From Geothrix sp. (GTDB taxonomy: Bacteria > Acidobacteriota > Holophagae > Holophagales > Holophagaceae), in contig JAVBYJ010000009.1 of assembly GCA_030824075.1 (NCBI GenBank), positions 1 through 64,000 on the forward strand: a DNA stretch of 64,000 nucleotides, in the 5' to 3' direction. Below, one piece after another: positions 34,309 through 43,002 of this stretch. Both the position numbers and the translations under genes were made by a program. The number at the start of each line of letters is the position of its first letter. The stretch's first letter is position 1. The notes below the pieces were generated by a model. The model worked only from the letters and a program-made list of their open reading frames with translations. It was not told where the DNA came from and did no database searches.

Positions 34309-37296
34309 ATGCCCGCTCCGCAGATTGTTCTAACCCTAATTGACACCTTCGAGCGCAACCTCGATGCCTATCGAAATGGCCATTACAACGAAACGCAGGT
34401 GCGACGCGAATTCATCGACCCTTTGTTCAAGGCGCTGGGATGGGACATAGACAACACCCAAGGCTATGCAGAAGCGTACAAAGATGTGATCCACGAAGAC
34501 ACGATTAAAGTTGGCATCTCCACCCGCGCCCCGGATTACAGCTTCCGTGTCGGAGGCCAACGCAAATTTTTCCTTGAAGCAAAAAAACCATCGGTCAATG
34601 TCAAGGACGATATCGAACCGGCTTTTCAATTACGCCGCTATGGTTGGTCGGCGAAGCTATTGCTTTCTGTGCTCACCGATTTTGAGGAATTCGCTGTTTA
34701 TGATTGCCGCCAGAAACCCAACAAAAATGAAAAGGCTAGTAAGTCACGCCTCTTCTATTGCACCTTTCGTGACTATGCGGAAAAGTGGGATGAGATCGCC
34801 GCAATATTTTCGAAGGATGCCGTTCTCAAAGGCTCATTCGACAAATACGCTGCCACCACCAAAGGTAAACGAGGCACCACAGAAGTAGATAGCGCGTTTC
34901 TAGAAGAAATAGAGAATTGGCGTGACCTCCTTGCGCGTAACATCGCGTTGCGTAACGCCAATCTCACCCAACGAGAACTCAACTTCGCGGTACAGCAAAC
35001 CATAGACCGCATAATCTTTTTGCGAATCTGCGAAGACCGCGGAATTGAACCTTATGGTCGATTGATGGAATTGCAAAGCGGTGCGAACATCTATGGCCGT
35101 CTGAGTGAACTGTTCCGGACCGCCGATGACCGCTACAACTCTGGCCTATTCCATTTTAGCGCGGAGAAGCATCGGGTAGAAGCACCCGACGAGCTGACAC
35201 TCGATCTGAAGATCGACGACAAACCACTTAAAGAGATTTTTAAGAACCTCTATTATCCGGATTGTCCTTACGAATTTTCCGTTCTCGGCGCAGACATCCT
35301 AGGCAGCGTCTATGAACAGTTTCTGGGCAAAGTCATCCGTCGGACCGCGGGCAACCGTGCCGTTGTGGAAGACAAACCAGAAGTCAAAAAGGCTGGTGGT
35401 GTTTTCTACACACCTGCCTACATCGTGCAATACATCGTGCAGAACACCGTCGGGAAATTACTGGAAGGCAAGACGAGTAAACAAGCCGAAGGCATCCGAA
35501 TCCTTGACCCCGCGTGTGGTTCTGGCTCTTTCTTGATCGGCGCATATCAATACCTTCTCGACTGGTACCTTACACAGTATGTGGAGGAAGGCCCAGGTAA
35601 GAACAGTAAAGGCAAATTTCCGCGCCTTCGCCCAACAACACGGGGTGAGTGGCGCCTCACTACGGCAGAAAAGAAACGAATCCTACTGGAACACATCTAC
35701 GGTGTAGATATCGACACGCAAGCGGTGGAGGTGACTAAGCTCTCACTGCTGCTCAAAGTATTAGAAGGTGAATCCGAAGAAACTTTGAATAGCCAGATGA
35801 GGTTGTTTCACGAGCGCGCTTTGCCAGATCTTGATCGAAATATACAATGTGGGAATTCGCTCATCGGCCCAGATTTTTATGAGGGCCACTTGGATTTGGA
35901 TGATGAGACCGCACAGCGTATCAACGTGTTCGACTGGAAAGCTGCATTTCCACAGGTGTTCAAAGCCGGTGGCTTTGATGCGGTGATCGGGAATCCTCCA
36001 TGGGGTGGATTACTTACCGAAACGGAACTCGAATACTTGCGCCAGAAGAACCACGAAATCATCGTGCGAATGATTGACTCTTTCATGTATTTTGTCCACC
36101 AGAGCACAAAGAAATTGCACCCACATGGTCTGTTTGGGATGATTCTGCCGGACGTAATTCTCTATCAAATAGATAATCAGAAACTCCGCGAATACATATT
36201 GGGTAGCTTCAAAATACATAGAATTATAAACATGGGTAATGTATTTAATAAGGTGACACGACCAGCATGTATTATTGTTTTAGAACAAAGTTTATCTAAA
36301 GAACATCTCGTGAAAGTTGCCGATTTTTCTGATACAACTAAATTAGAAAAACAAATACATTTGTCAAATAATGAATTATTGAACGAATACAGGCAACAAA
36401 TAATATTTGACCTTCCTGGTTGTTTACTTATTACAAATAATATTGATCACTACGCTATTTGGACAAAAGTAAAAAATATTAAACATAAAATATTGGAAGA
36501 TATTGTAGATTCTGATGGAATTCAACGAGGAGTTAGTCCAGACTTAAAAGAGGCTTTTATTGTTGATAGTGAAACAGCAATAAGGTGGAATTTAGAGAAA
36601 TCCAGGCTCCGGAAAGTTCTGACCGGCGGACGACAGGTAGATAGATATTTTATCGAGCATCCGGATTTATTGCTAATTTATACCAGTCGGAATGATGACT
36701 TCCGTACATTGCCTAATATCTGCAAGTTTATAGATCAGTTTAAAGAGAATATTTCATGTACGGAAGTAAAGGAACATAAACATCCTCTTTATGCTCTACA
36801 TCGCCCCAGAGTTGAGGATATCTTTATTAAGAAAACAAAATTGCTTGGTGTTATTACTGCCGATCGAATCATTCTGGCTTTGGACAATGATCAGACTTTC
36901 GTATCAGATGGACTTTATCTTTTTAGCACATGCGATGAGTACAATCCTCACTATTTGATGGGTGTTCTCAATTCAAAACTCTTTGTTTTCATTTACCGAC
37001 TTCTCACCTTGGAGTCGGGGCGTGTTTTAGCTCAAGTAAAACCTACTGTACTGAAACAGTTACCAATCCGCGCGATCGATTTTGACAATCCACATGACCG
37101 TTCTGCCCACGAGAGGCTTGTTGCGCTCGTCCAAAAAATGCTCACATTGCACCAACAACTCGCCAAAGCAAAAACGCCACAAGACACCAACTTGCTTCAG
37201 CGCCAGATCACTGCGACTGACAGGCTGATCGATCAACTGGTCTACACGCTTTACAATCTCACAGATGAAGAAATTTCCCTGATTGAGAAAACCTGA
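34309..37296 (+). CDS. Type IIG restriction-modification enzyme (Eco57I-like)
   Basis: A single 995-residue protein for both DNA cleavage and adenine methylation. The N-terminal nuclease shows APDYSFRVGGQRKFFLEAKK with the PD-x-ExK residues Asp76, Glu90 and Lys92. A helical linker is followed by the methyltransferase, with motif I DPACGSGSF from residue 400 and motif IV NPPW at 562-565, an N6-adenine type. The last third is the target-recognition region, followed by a helical end (LVALVQKMLTLHQQLAKAKT) typical of the family. Its base composition is much more AT-rich than its neighbours, most strongly at 36.2-37.0 kb in the recognition region, a mark of transfer or domain exchange. The frame is intact. 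Confidence 0.9.
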   Translation: MPAPQIVLTLIDTFERNLDAYRNGHYNETQVRREFIDPLFKALGWDIDNTQGYAEAYKDVIHEDTIKVGISTRAPDYSFRVGGQRKFFLEAKKPSVNVKDDIEPAFQLRRYGWSAKLLLSVLTDFEEFAVYDCRQKPNKNEKASKSRLFYCTFRDYAEKWDEIAAIFSKDAVLKGSFDKYAATTKGKRGTTEVDSAFLEEIENWRDLLARNIALRNANLTQRELNFAVQQTIDRIIFLRICEDRGIEPYGRLMELQSGANIYGRLSELFRTADDRYNSGLFHFSAEKHRVEAPDELTLDLKIDDKPLKEIFKNLYYPDCPYEFSVLGADILGSVYEQFLGKVIRRTAGNRAVVEDKPEVKKAGGVFYTPAYIVQYIVQNTVGKLLEGKTSKQAEGIRILDPACGSGSFLIGAYQYLLDWYLTQYVEEGPGKNSKGKFPRLRPTTRGEWRLTTAEKKRILLEHIYGVDIDTQAVEVTKLSLLLKVLEGESEETLNSQMRLFHERALPDLDRNIQCGNSLIGPDFYEGHLDLDDETAQRINVFDWKAAFPQVFKAGGFDAVIGNPPWGGLLTETELEYLRQKNHEIIVRMIDSFMYFVHQSTKKLHPHGLFGMILPDVILYQIDNQKLREYILGSFKIHRIINMGNVFNKVTRPACIIVLEQSLSKEHLVKVADFSDTTKLEKQIHLSNNELLNEYRQQIIFDLPGCLLITNNIDHYAIWTKVKNIKHKILEDIVDSDGIQRGVSPDLKEAFIVDSETAIRWNLEKSRLRKVLTGGRQVDRYFIEHPDLLLIYTSRNDDFRTLPNICKFIDQFKENISCTEVKEHKHPLYALHRPRVEDIFIKKTKLLGVITADRIILALDNDQTFVSDGLYLFSTCDEYNPHYLMGVLNSKLFVFIYRLLTLESGRVLAQVKPTVLKQLPIRAIDFDNPHDRSAHERLVALVQKMLTLHQQLAKAKTPQDTNLLQRQITATDRLIDQLVYTLYNLTDEEISLIEKT

Positions 37297-38008
37297 TGAC
37301 GAGAGTTCGGGCCTGGCCCAGACCTATTTTGCGGCAGACCTCAAATCTCTTGCCTTAGGAATACGGCATTGCGTTCGTCTCGCTTCCGTCGGTCTGGGGT
37401 TGATGAGGTAGAAACGTCGGGTCAATAATGCGATCTCTTCAGTGTGAGTCGCGTCTCAACTGAATCCGTACGGCCGATCAACCTTCTCACCTCACTAGAG
37501 GCCGAGCGCTGTCGCCTGTCACAATAGGTGGGCTGAGGGATAGTGATCTTAAGGTTAATTTCTCCAGAAAATAATGCTGCTGCTGATGACTTCTGGTGAG
37601 TGTGGATTTCGCGTAGCGAAATCCAAGGCCTGTGGGAAGGTGCGAAGCAGCTTTCCACCCGAAGGGCAGTGGGTGTGGACCCGAAGGGCGGCCGTTTGCG
37701 GCCGTTTCCTGTGGGAAGGTGGGAGGGGCCTGTGGATTGGGGGGCGCAGCCCAGCAATCCACGGGAGGGTCCAAGCTTTCCATAGGAAATCCATCGCCCA
37801 CTGCAGGCCGGCGCTCAGCGGAAGTCCCTCCAGGGCGCTCAATACGAAGGCTGACCAACATCCAAAAAATGTAAAACGCTGAAGCCAAAATAGGACATAA
37901 TTTCACTGTAAATTTACATTTGTTCGGAGAATTGAATCAGGTGACAAACCTAAATCATTTTAAATCAAGAGATATAACATCTTTTGACGATATGAGGTCA
38001 TTAGAAAA
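37297..38008. repeat. Right end of the island: gene-free region with a cluster of hairpins
   Basis: No gene is supported here. At 37,604-37,762 several inverted repeats follow one another: GGATTTCG/CGAAATCC, GTGGGAAG/CTTTCCAC, GCGGCCG repeated at 37,689-37,705, and GTGGATTG/CAATCCAC. GTGGGAAGGTG occurs twice. Near the end, at 37,907-37,918, is the perfect palindrome TGTAAATTTACA with another ATGTAAA at about 37,869. These may be recombinase or regulator binding sites, or a decayed repeat family. Confidence 0.5.
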
Positions 38009-38107
38009 GCAATAGGTGCACGCATTCCAGGAACAGCCCAGCGTCGCCTGAAGGATGAACGAATCGGCCTCACTCGGAGGGCGGAAGAGCGGTTCGTCGT
38101 AGCGCAC
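38009..38107 (-). pseudogene. Radical SAM protein, N-terminal 33 codons, cut off by the island
   Basis: GTG at 38107 (GGGAG nine bases upstream) begins RYDEPLFRPPSEADSFILQ, then ATLGCSWNACTYC with the Cys-x4-Cys-x2-Cys that binds the 4Fe-4S cluster. Directly after the last Cys codon the frame enters island DNA and runs into unrelated residues up to 37,955. The rest of the gene lies at 15,396-14,620 on the same strand. An upstream TTG at 38137 is an alternative start. The two fragments rejoin without gap or frameshift. Confidence 0.88.
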
Positions 38108-38239
38108 GAGGCTAGGCTCCCAGACCCAAAGGGGCAAATGGTGCTGGGGTACAGACTACCTGGGTGCAAGATGAACCCATCGGTGAACCGTGTTCTGACC
38201 GTGCTCCAATCAGGTGTCTACCTCTTCGAGGGGGAAATC

Positions 38240-38635
38240 GTGATCCAGTCGTTCGCCCTGGCCGCGGCCATTGCCATGTATGCGGCACCCCCTGTGGAGA
38301 TCACTCCGGAAGCCCTGGTCCAGAAGCAGGTGGATGCCTACAACGCCCATGATCTCGAGGCCTTCGTGGCCTGCTACGGACCGTCCATCGAATTCTGGAC
38401 CTTGGACGGGAAGGTGGGTCCTGAGAAGGGGCTCGCCCCCCTTCGGAAGGGCTACGGCGATCTGTTCAAGCGATTCCCCGCGCTGAAGGTGAAGATCTTG
38501 AAGCGGATCTGTCAGGGCGCCTTCGTCATCGATCAGGAGCAGGCCGAGGGCATGGGCCCAAGCCCGATCACGGTCACTGCGATCTATGAGACCTCGCAGG
38601 GGAAGATCATCCGCGTCTGGTTCATCGAGAGATGA
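38240..38635 (+). CDS. SnoaL-like / NTF2-fold protein
   Basis: A protein of about 131 residues with one cone-shaped NTF2-like domain: LVQKQVDAYNAHDLEAFVAC is the typical first helix, then EFWTLDGKV, a stretch LRKGYGDLFKRFPALKVKIL and the last strand GKIIRVWFIE. Members include steroid isomerases, but most are of unknown role. The GTG at 38240 follows GAGGGGGAAATC, and the first 15 residues are hydrophobic (QSFALAAAIAMYAAPP), a possible short export signal. A longer frame to 38138 would overlap the radical-SAM start region. Confidence 0.75.
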   Translation: MIQSFALAAAIAMYAAPPVEITPEALVQKQVDAYNAHDLEAFVACYGPSIEFWTLDGKVGPEKGLAPLRKGYGDLFKRFPALKVKILKRICQGAFVIDQEQAEGMGPSPITVTAIYETSQGKIIRVWFIER

Positions 38636-38650
38636 AGCATCAAGGCCCGC

Positions 38651-39175
38651 CTAACGGGCCGAAGCACTGCTCGCCCGTCCACAGTCCAGCAGGGTCAGAT
38701 ACAGCCTCAGGTCAAATTCCAGCTGGTGGTAATTCGGCGCCATGTGGAGGCACAGCTGGTAGAAGGCTTTGTTATGGTTCCACTCTTTCAGATGCGCCAG
38801 TTCGTGGACGAGGATCATGTTCAGGAATTCGGCAGGGGCCTCGCGGAATACCGTTGCCACCCGGATTTCCCGACTGGCCTTGAGTCTCTGACCCTGCACG
38901 CGGGACACCGTCGTATGCGTGCCAAGGGCATGGCTCAGCGCCTGCAGCTTGCTGTCGTACCGCACCTTGTTGAGCGGGGCCGTGTTGCGCATGAAACGGT
39001 CCTTCATCTCGACGGCCGCTCGGTGCAAGGCCTTGTCGTTGCGCACCTCGTGACCCTCTCCGTACCTGCTGAGGAGGTACTCGCCCAGGCGATCCTGGGC
39101 GATCAGGGTGCGCACCTGGGCCTGCACGGTCGGGCCGTACGCATCGAGGTAGGGCAGGGGTATCGCTGGGTTCAT
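38651..39175 (-). CDS. YgjP-like zinc metallopeptidase-fold protein
   Basis: A cytoplasmic protein of 174 residues in the YgjP/DUF45 (WLM-like) group. ILVHELAHLKEWNHNKAFYQ holds the HExxH zinc motif and the third ligand region, and MAPNYHQLEFDLRLYL follows, as in E. coli YgjP. Its start codon overlaps the stop of the CvfB-like gene (ATGA), so it is the last gene of the rapA operon. Its substrate is unknown from this sequence. Confidence 0.82.
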   Translation of the reverse strand: MNPAIPLPYLDAYGPTVQAQVRTLIAQDRLGEYLLSRYGEGHEVRNDKALHRAAVEMKDRFMRNTAPLNKVRYDSKLQALSHALGTHTTVSRVQGQRLKASREIRVATVFREAPAEFLNMILVHELAHLKEWNHNKAFYQLCLHMAPNYHQLEFDLRLYLTLLDCGRASSASAR

Positions 39176-39885
39176 GGGACCAGCCGAATTCCGTCCACCG
39201 TAATCAGGATCCGCTTGCGCTTGTAGAGGGCGCCGAGGGTCTGCTTGAAGACCTTCTTGCTGATGCCGAACAAGGCGTAGATCTCTTCCGGTTGGCTCTT
39301 GTCCGTCACCGGTATGAACCCTCCGCGGCGTTTCAGGACATCGAGCATGTCCTGGGCGATGGCGTCCACCTTGGCGTAACCCGGTGCGCTGAGGGAGACA
39401 TTCAGTTTGTGATCCTCACGCAGCGCCTTGATGTAGCCTTCCCGCGTGTCGCCCCGGGAGAGCTTGGCGAAGAGGTCGCTGTCGTGCACCATGCCCCAAT
39501 AGCGGTGGTTGACGACCACGCGGACACCCAGGTCTGTGCGGTCCCCGATGACCAGTTCGACCTGGTCCCCTTCCTGGAATCCTTCGGCCTCGTCGCTCAG
39601 GAAATCATCCAAGCGGGTGGAGGCGGATACCTGTCCCGCTTCATCCGTGAACAGGCAGACCAGGACCTTCTTGCCTTCTTTGATCAGGTGCCGCTGCGCG
39701 TGCTTCACTTCCTTCCAGGGCAGGAACAGGTCCTGGGGCCGGCCCCAGGCCAGGAAGGCTCCGGCCTTGTTCACCCTCACGATCTTCAGGTGGGCCACTT
39801 CACCTGGTTGCGGAAGCGTGGTCGTGAGCCCATGCCCCACCCGGCTGGGCGCGTCACGGTCTTCGGGAGGGCGGAGCTGCGGCAT
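39172..39885 (-). CDS. CvfB-like S1-domain RNA-binding protein, short form
   Basis: A 237-residue protein with S1-type domains: VAHLKIVRVNKAGAFLAWGR, then PQDLFLPWKEV, and a second unit VELVIGDRTDLGVRVVVNHR. It ends with a winged-helix part (EEIYALFGISKKVFKQTLGA, LYKRKRILITVDGIRL), as in CvfB. Family members usually have about 280 residues with one more S1 domain at the N-terminus, so this one is a short form. It lies between rapA and the YgjP-like gene on one transcript, with a four-base overlap downstream. A role in RNA binding is inferred. Confidence 0.82.
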   Translation of the reverse strand: MPQLRPPEDRDAPSRVGHGLTTTLPQPGEVAHLKIVRVNKAGAFLAWGRPQDLFLPWKEVKHAQRHLIKEGKKVLVCLFTDEAGQVSASTRLDDFLSDEAEGFQEGDQVELVIGDRTDLGVRVVVNHRYWGMVHDSDLFAKLSRGDTREGYIKALREDHKLNVSLSAPGYAKVDAIAQDMLDVLKRRGGFIPVTDKSQPEEIYALFGISKKVFKQTLGALYKRKRILITVDGIRLVP

Positions 39886-39949
39886 GGGACCAGTTTCTCA
39901 CAGCCCCCGGGTGTGGGCTTTCCTGGATGTGGAGCCCATCCCCGGGAAC

Positions 39950-42811
39950 TCAGGTTCTTGTGGCTCCGCGATGGATCAACCGCAGGGCATCCAGGCGCAC
40001 ACGGGCCGCGCCGATGTGCTGATCCATGGCGCTCTGTTGCAGCTCCATCGCTTCTATTTCTTCAGGGCGGACGCTGCGGTTCACCTTCTGAAGGTCCCGG
40101 AGCCGGGAGGTTTCCTCTTCCAGTCGGACCGTCATGTCCCGGCGGGCCTGAAGGACGATCTGCTCCACCCTGCGGTCGGCCAGGCGCCTGGTTTGTTCGA
40201 TCAGGCGGGGGAGCATGGTCTCGCGGATATCGGCACGCTCCAGCCAAGCCTGACCCTCGCCCCCCTTCAGGCGGCGGGTGAGCGCTTCAGGTGGGAGGCC
40301 ATCCCCCACATCCTGGCCCCGGTGATCCACCAGCACCCTCACGGGGGTGGGCGGCAGGAAACGGTCCACGTGGAAATGCGGGGGGGCGATGCATTCCAGC
40401 ATGTAGACCGCTTCCAGATACAACCCCGAGGCCTTGGTGTCCGGCCACCGGGCGAAGCAGCTGTTCCCCCTTTCGGAACCCAGCAGCAGGTCGAGTGCGC
40501 CGGTGACCAGCGGGTGATCCCAGGTCAGAAACTGCAGGTTCTCCCGGACCACGGCCCGCTGACGGTCACAGGTAACCGTCAGCCCTTCCGAGGTCAGCCC
40601 CGGAAAGGCGTCCACCAGCACTCCCGCTGAACCCAGCTGATAGGTGCGAGGGGCCAGTTCTTCCACCTCGATGAAGAACAGGTCGAGGATCGACAGCATG
40701 AAATCGTCCAGGGCGCAGTGCTCGTCCTGGCGACGGATCTCCTGGATGAGGCGCTTCGAGACTTCGGGTCGAAAGGAGTTCCACTCCAGCAGCCGGTCCC
40801 GGCCCTGCTCCAGGCGCTCGGCCACCTCTTTTCGGGCGGCTTGAGTGGCTTCGACCAGACGGTCCAATTCGAGGCCGGGGATCCCGGCGTTTTCCTGTGG
40901 GTGCAGGGCGAGGCGGCGGAGGCGGGTATCGAACCGTTCCAGCAGTTCCCGGCCCCCCTGCAGGTTTTCTGTGAAGGCATTCAGCCCTTCCTGGTACCAG
41001 CGCGCCAGCACTTCCAGATGGCTGCCGTGGACAAAGGGAACGTGAACCTGGATCTCGGCGGACTGCCCGATGCGGTCAAGGCGTCCCATCCGCTGTTCCA
41101 GGAGGGCAGGGTCCAGGGGCAGGTCGAACAGAACCAAGTGGTGGGCGAACTGGAAGTTGCGGCCTTCGCTGCCGATCTCGGAACAGATGAGGAGGCGCGC
41201 CCCGTTTGCATCCGCGAACCACGCCGCACCGCGGTCCCGCTGGACCAGCGACAGCCCTTCATGGAACACCGCCATCTTCACCGTGATGCGCTGTTTCAGG
41301 GCCGCCTCGATGGCTTCAGCCTTGCGTTGGGTGTGGCAGATCAGGAGCACTTTCTCCTGCCCCAGGGTTCGCAGGAGCGCCGCAAGCCAATCGATTCGGG
41401 GATCCTGGGCGAAGGCCGGGCGGAAGCTCCTTCCGGCGTCCAGATCCGTATCGGCCACCCATTCTTTCGCCAGCGCCTGGAAGCGATCCGAATCGCCGGG
41501 GGCGACCACCAGGGGATGCAGACGCGCCACGCGTTTGGGAAACCCGGCGACCGTGGCGCGGGTGTTCCGGAACATCACGCGGCCCGTGCCGTGCTGATCA
41601 AGGAGCGCGTCGATCCAGGCCTTCCGGGCCGCCTCGTCCCCAGCGGCGATGTGCGCGAGCTTGTCAAGCACGGTCGATGGGGTTTCGCCCAGGAGCCGCG
41701 CCAGTGGCTCAACCTCATGCGCTGCAAGCGCATGACCCGCCGTGAGTTTTTCAGCCAGGAGGGCCACCTCCCGATACCCTTCCGCCTCCTGGATGAAGGC
41801 GTCCAGGTCGTAAAACCGGTCCGGGTCCAACAGCCGAAGGCGGGCGAAATGACTGGCCATGCCGAGCTGCTCCGGGGTCGCGGTGAGCAGCAGCAGGCCA
41901 GGGGTCCGGTGGCCAAGGGCTTCGACCACCGCGTAGCCGGGACTGACGGCTTCCGGTGCCCAGCCCAGATGATGGGCCTCGTCGACGACGAGCAGGTCCC
42001 ACCCGGCCTCCAGGGCCTGCTGCAGGCGCTGCGGGTGGCCGGTGAACAGGCTGAGGTCGCACAGCAGCAGTTGATCGTCCAGGAAGGGGTTGGTGCCGGG
42101 ACGGGCTTTCTCCAGGGCCCGGCAGCGGGCCTCGTCGTAGATGTGGAACCACAGGTTGAAGCGGCGCAGCAATTCCAGGAACCACTGATGAACCAGGGAT
42201 TCCGGCACCAGGATCAACACCCGCCGGGCGCGGCCCGTGAGCAGCAGCCGATGCAGGATGAGACAGGCTTCGATGGTCTTCCCCAGGCCCACCTCGTCGG
42301 CCAGCAGCACCCGCGGCAGGAGCCGGCCCGTCACGTCGGACGCGATGCTGAGCTGATGGGGAAGGAGCTCGATCCGGCCACCCAGGAACCCTCGAACCTC
42401 TGATTTTCGGCGGCGGTGCTGATGCTGCAGGGCGGACAAGCGGAGGTCAAAGACGCTCGGCGGATCAAACCGGCCCGCGAAAAACCGTTCCAGCGGGCCA
42501 CTAAAACTGAGGGTGTGGCTCAGCTCCGTTTCGCACAGGTGCAGGTGGCCGCAATCGTAGTAGAGCAGACCCGCCCGCTCGATCACGGAGCGCACAGTCA
42601 AGGCGGTCTCCTCTGCGCTCTTGATGGTGTCGCCGGCCCGGAAGGCCACGCGCCGCAGGGGGGCGCTCTCGGGCGCGTATTCACGGGTTTCCCCGGCGGC
42701 GGCGAAGGATATCGTGACCGTCCGGGGGCCGACGCGACGGACTTCGCCAAGCCCGAGTTCAGGCTCACCCTCACTGATCCAACGCTGACCTGGATGAAAA
42801 CGCTTTGGCAT
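39950..42811 (-). CDS. rapA: RapA-like SNF2-family helicase, RNA polymerase-associated
   Basis: A 953-residue Swi2/Snf2 ATPase. RapA recycles stalled RNA polymerase. The N-terminal part has Tudor-like strands (FHPGQRWISEGEPELGLGEV). Motif I is ADEVGLGKT (171-179), motif II VVDEAHHLGW, then LLTATPEQLGM; the second lobe has LICSEIGSEGRNFQFAHHLV and the Arg-finger motif QRMGRLDRIGQ. The C-terminal third resembles the RapA-specific domains. It heads a minus-strand operon with the CvfB-like and YgjP-like genes. Start MPKRFHPGQRW is the usual beginning. Confidence 0.88.
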   Translation of the reverse strand: MPKRFHPGQRWISEGEPELGLGEVRRVGPRTVTISFAAAGETREYAPESAPLRRVAFRAGDTIKSAEETALTVRSVIERAGLLYYDCGHLHLCETELSHTLSFSGPLERFFAGRFDPPSVFDLRLSALQHQHRRRKSEVRGFLGGRIELLPHQLSIASDVTGRLLPRVLLADEVGLGKTIEACLILHRLLLTGRARRVLILVPESLVHQWFLELLRRFNLWFHIYDEARCRALEKARPGTNPFLDDQLLLCDLSLFTGHPQRLQQALEAGWDLLVVDEAHHLGWAPEAVSPGYAVVEALGHRTPGLLLLTATPEQLGMASHFARLRLLDPDRFYDLDAFIQEAEGYREVALLAEKLTAGHALAAHEVEPLARLLGETPSTVLDKLAHIAAGDEAARKAWIDALLDQHGTGRVMFRNTRATVAGFPKRVARLHPLVVAPGDSDRFQALAKEWVADTDLDAGRSFRPAFAQDPRIDWLAALLRTLGQEKVLLICHTQRKAEAIEAALKQRITVKMAVFHEGLSLVQRDRGAAWFADANGARLLICSEIGSEGRNFQFAHHLVLFDLPLDPALLEQRMGRLDRIGQSAEIQVHVPFVHGSHLEVLARWYQEGLNAFTENLQGGRELLERFDTRLRRLALHPQENAGIPGLELDRLVEATQAARKEVAERLEQGRDRLLEWNSFRPEVSKRLIQEIRRQDEHCALDDFMLSILDLFFIEVEELAPRTYQLGSAGVLVDAFPGLTSEGLTVTCDRQRAVVRENLQFLTWDHPLVTGALDLLLGSERGNSCFARWPDTKASGLYLEAVYMLECIAPPHFHVDRFLPPTPVRVLVDHRGQDVGDGLPPEALTRRLKGGEGQAWLERADIRETMLPRLIEQTRRLADRRVEQIVLQARRDMTVRLEEETSRLRDLQKVNRSVRPEEIEAMELQQSAMDQHIGAARVRLDALRLIHRGATRT

Positions 42812-43002
42812 GATGATTCGGAAGTCCCTGGCGGCTGGAGGTCGGCGGCTTTGCCGAAGCCTGGCGGCTCAGAGCCAGTCTACCCAAAGGGCCCCGACGA
42901 CCGCCGGACCCAGTCTGTCGAGGGGCCTGGTCGGTCGGGGGGCAAGGTGCAGGCCTTCATGGATCCGGTGAGGGCCCGCGTATGATCGGACGAGGAACAC
43001 GC

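Larger units (their letters stand above)
15397..38008. mobile_element. 22.6-kb genomic island with a recombinase trio, inserted in a radical-SAM gene
   Basis: The edges are defined by the split gene. At both edges the chromosomal plus-strand sequence carries GCA (15,394-15,396 and 38,009-38,011), the reverse complement of the shared TGC codon; this is either a 3-bp duplication or part of the crossover. Both inner ends are AT-rich and the end sequences do not form an obvious long inverted repeat. The left end carries a four-gene recombinase operon reading inward. Cargo base composition changes from block to block, as in islands built up from several sources. No tRNA target, relaxase, conjugation or phage structural gene is present. 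The coupled-recombinase layout fits Tn554-like, RIT or gamma-mobile-trio elements. Confidence 0.88.

Noticed and set aside
37604..37762. CRISPR array or integron attC sites
   Set aside because: The hairpins differ from each other, spacing is irregular, and there are no cas genes or integron integrase; repeats of constant length are absent.
15397..38008. Prophage or integrative conjugative element
   Set aside because: No capsid, tail, portal, terminase, relaxase or type IV secretion gene was seen in the island.
40718..42403. A 561-codon open frame opposite rapA
   Set aside because: It is antisense to conserved helicase motifs and shows no protein-like pattern of its own.
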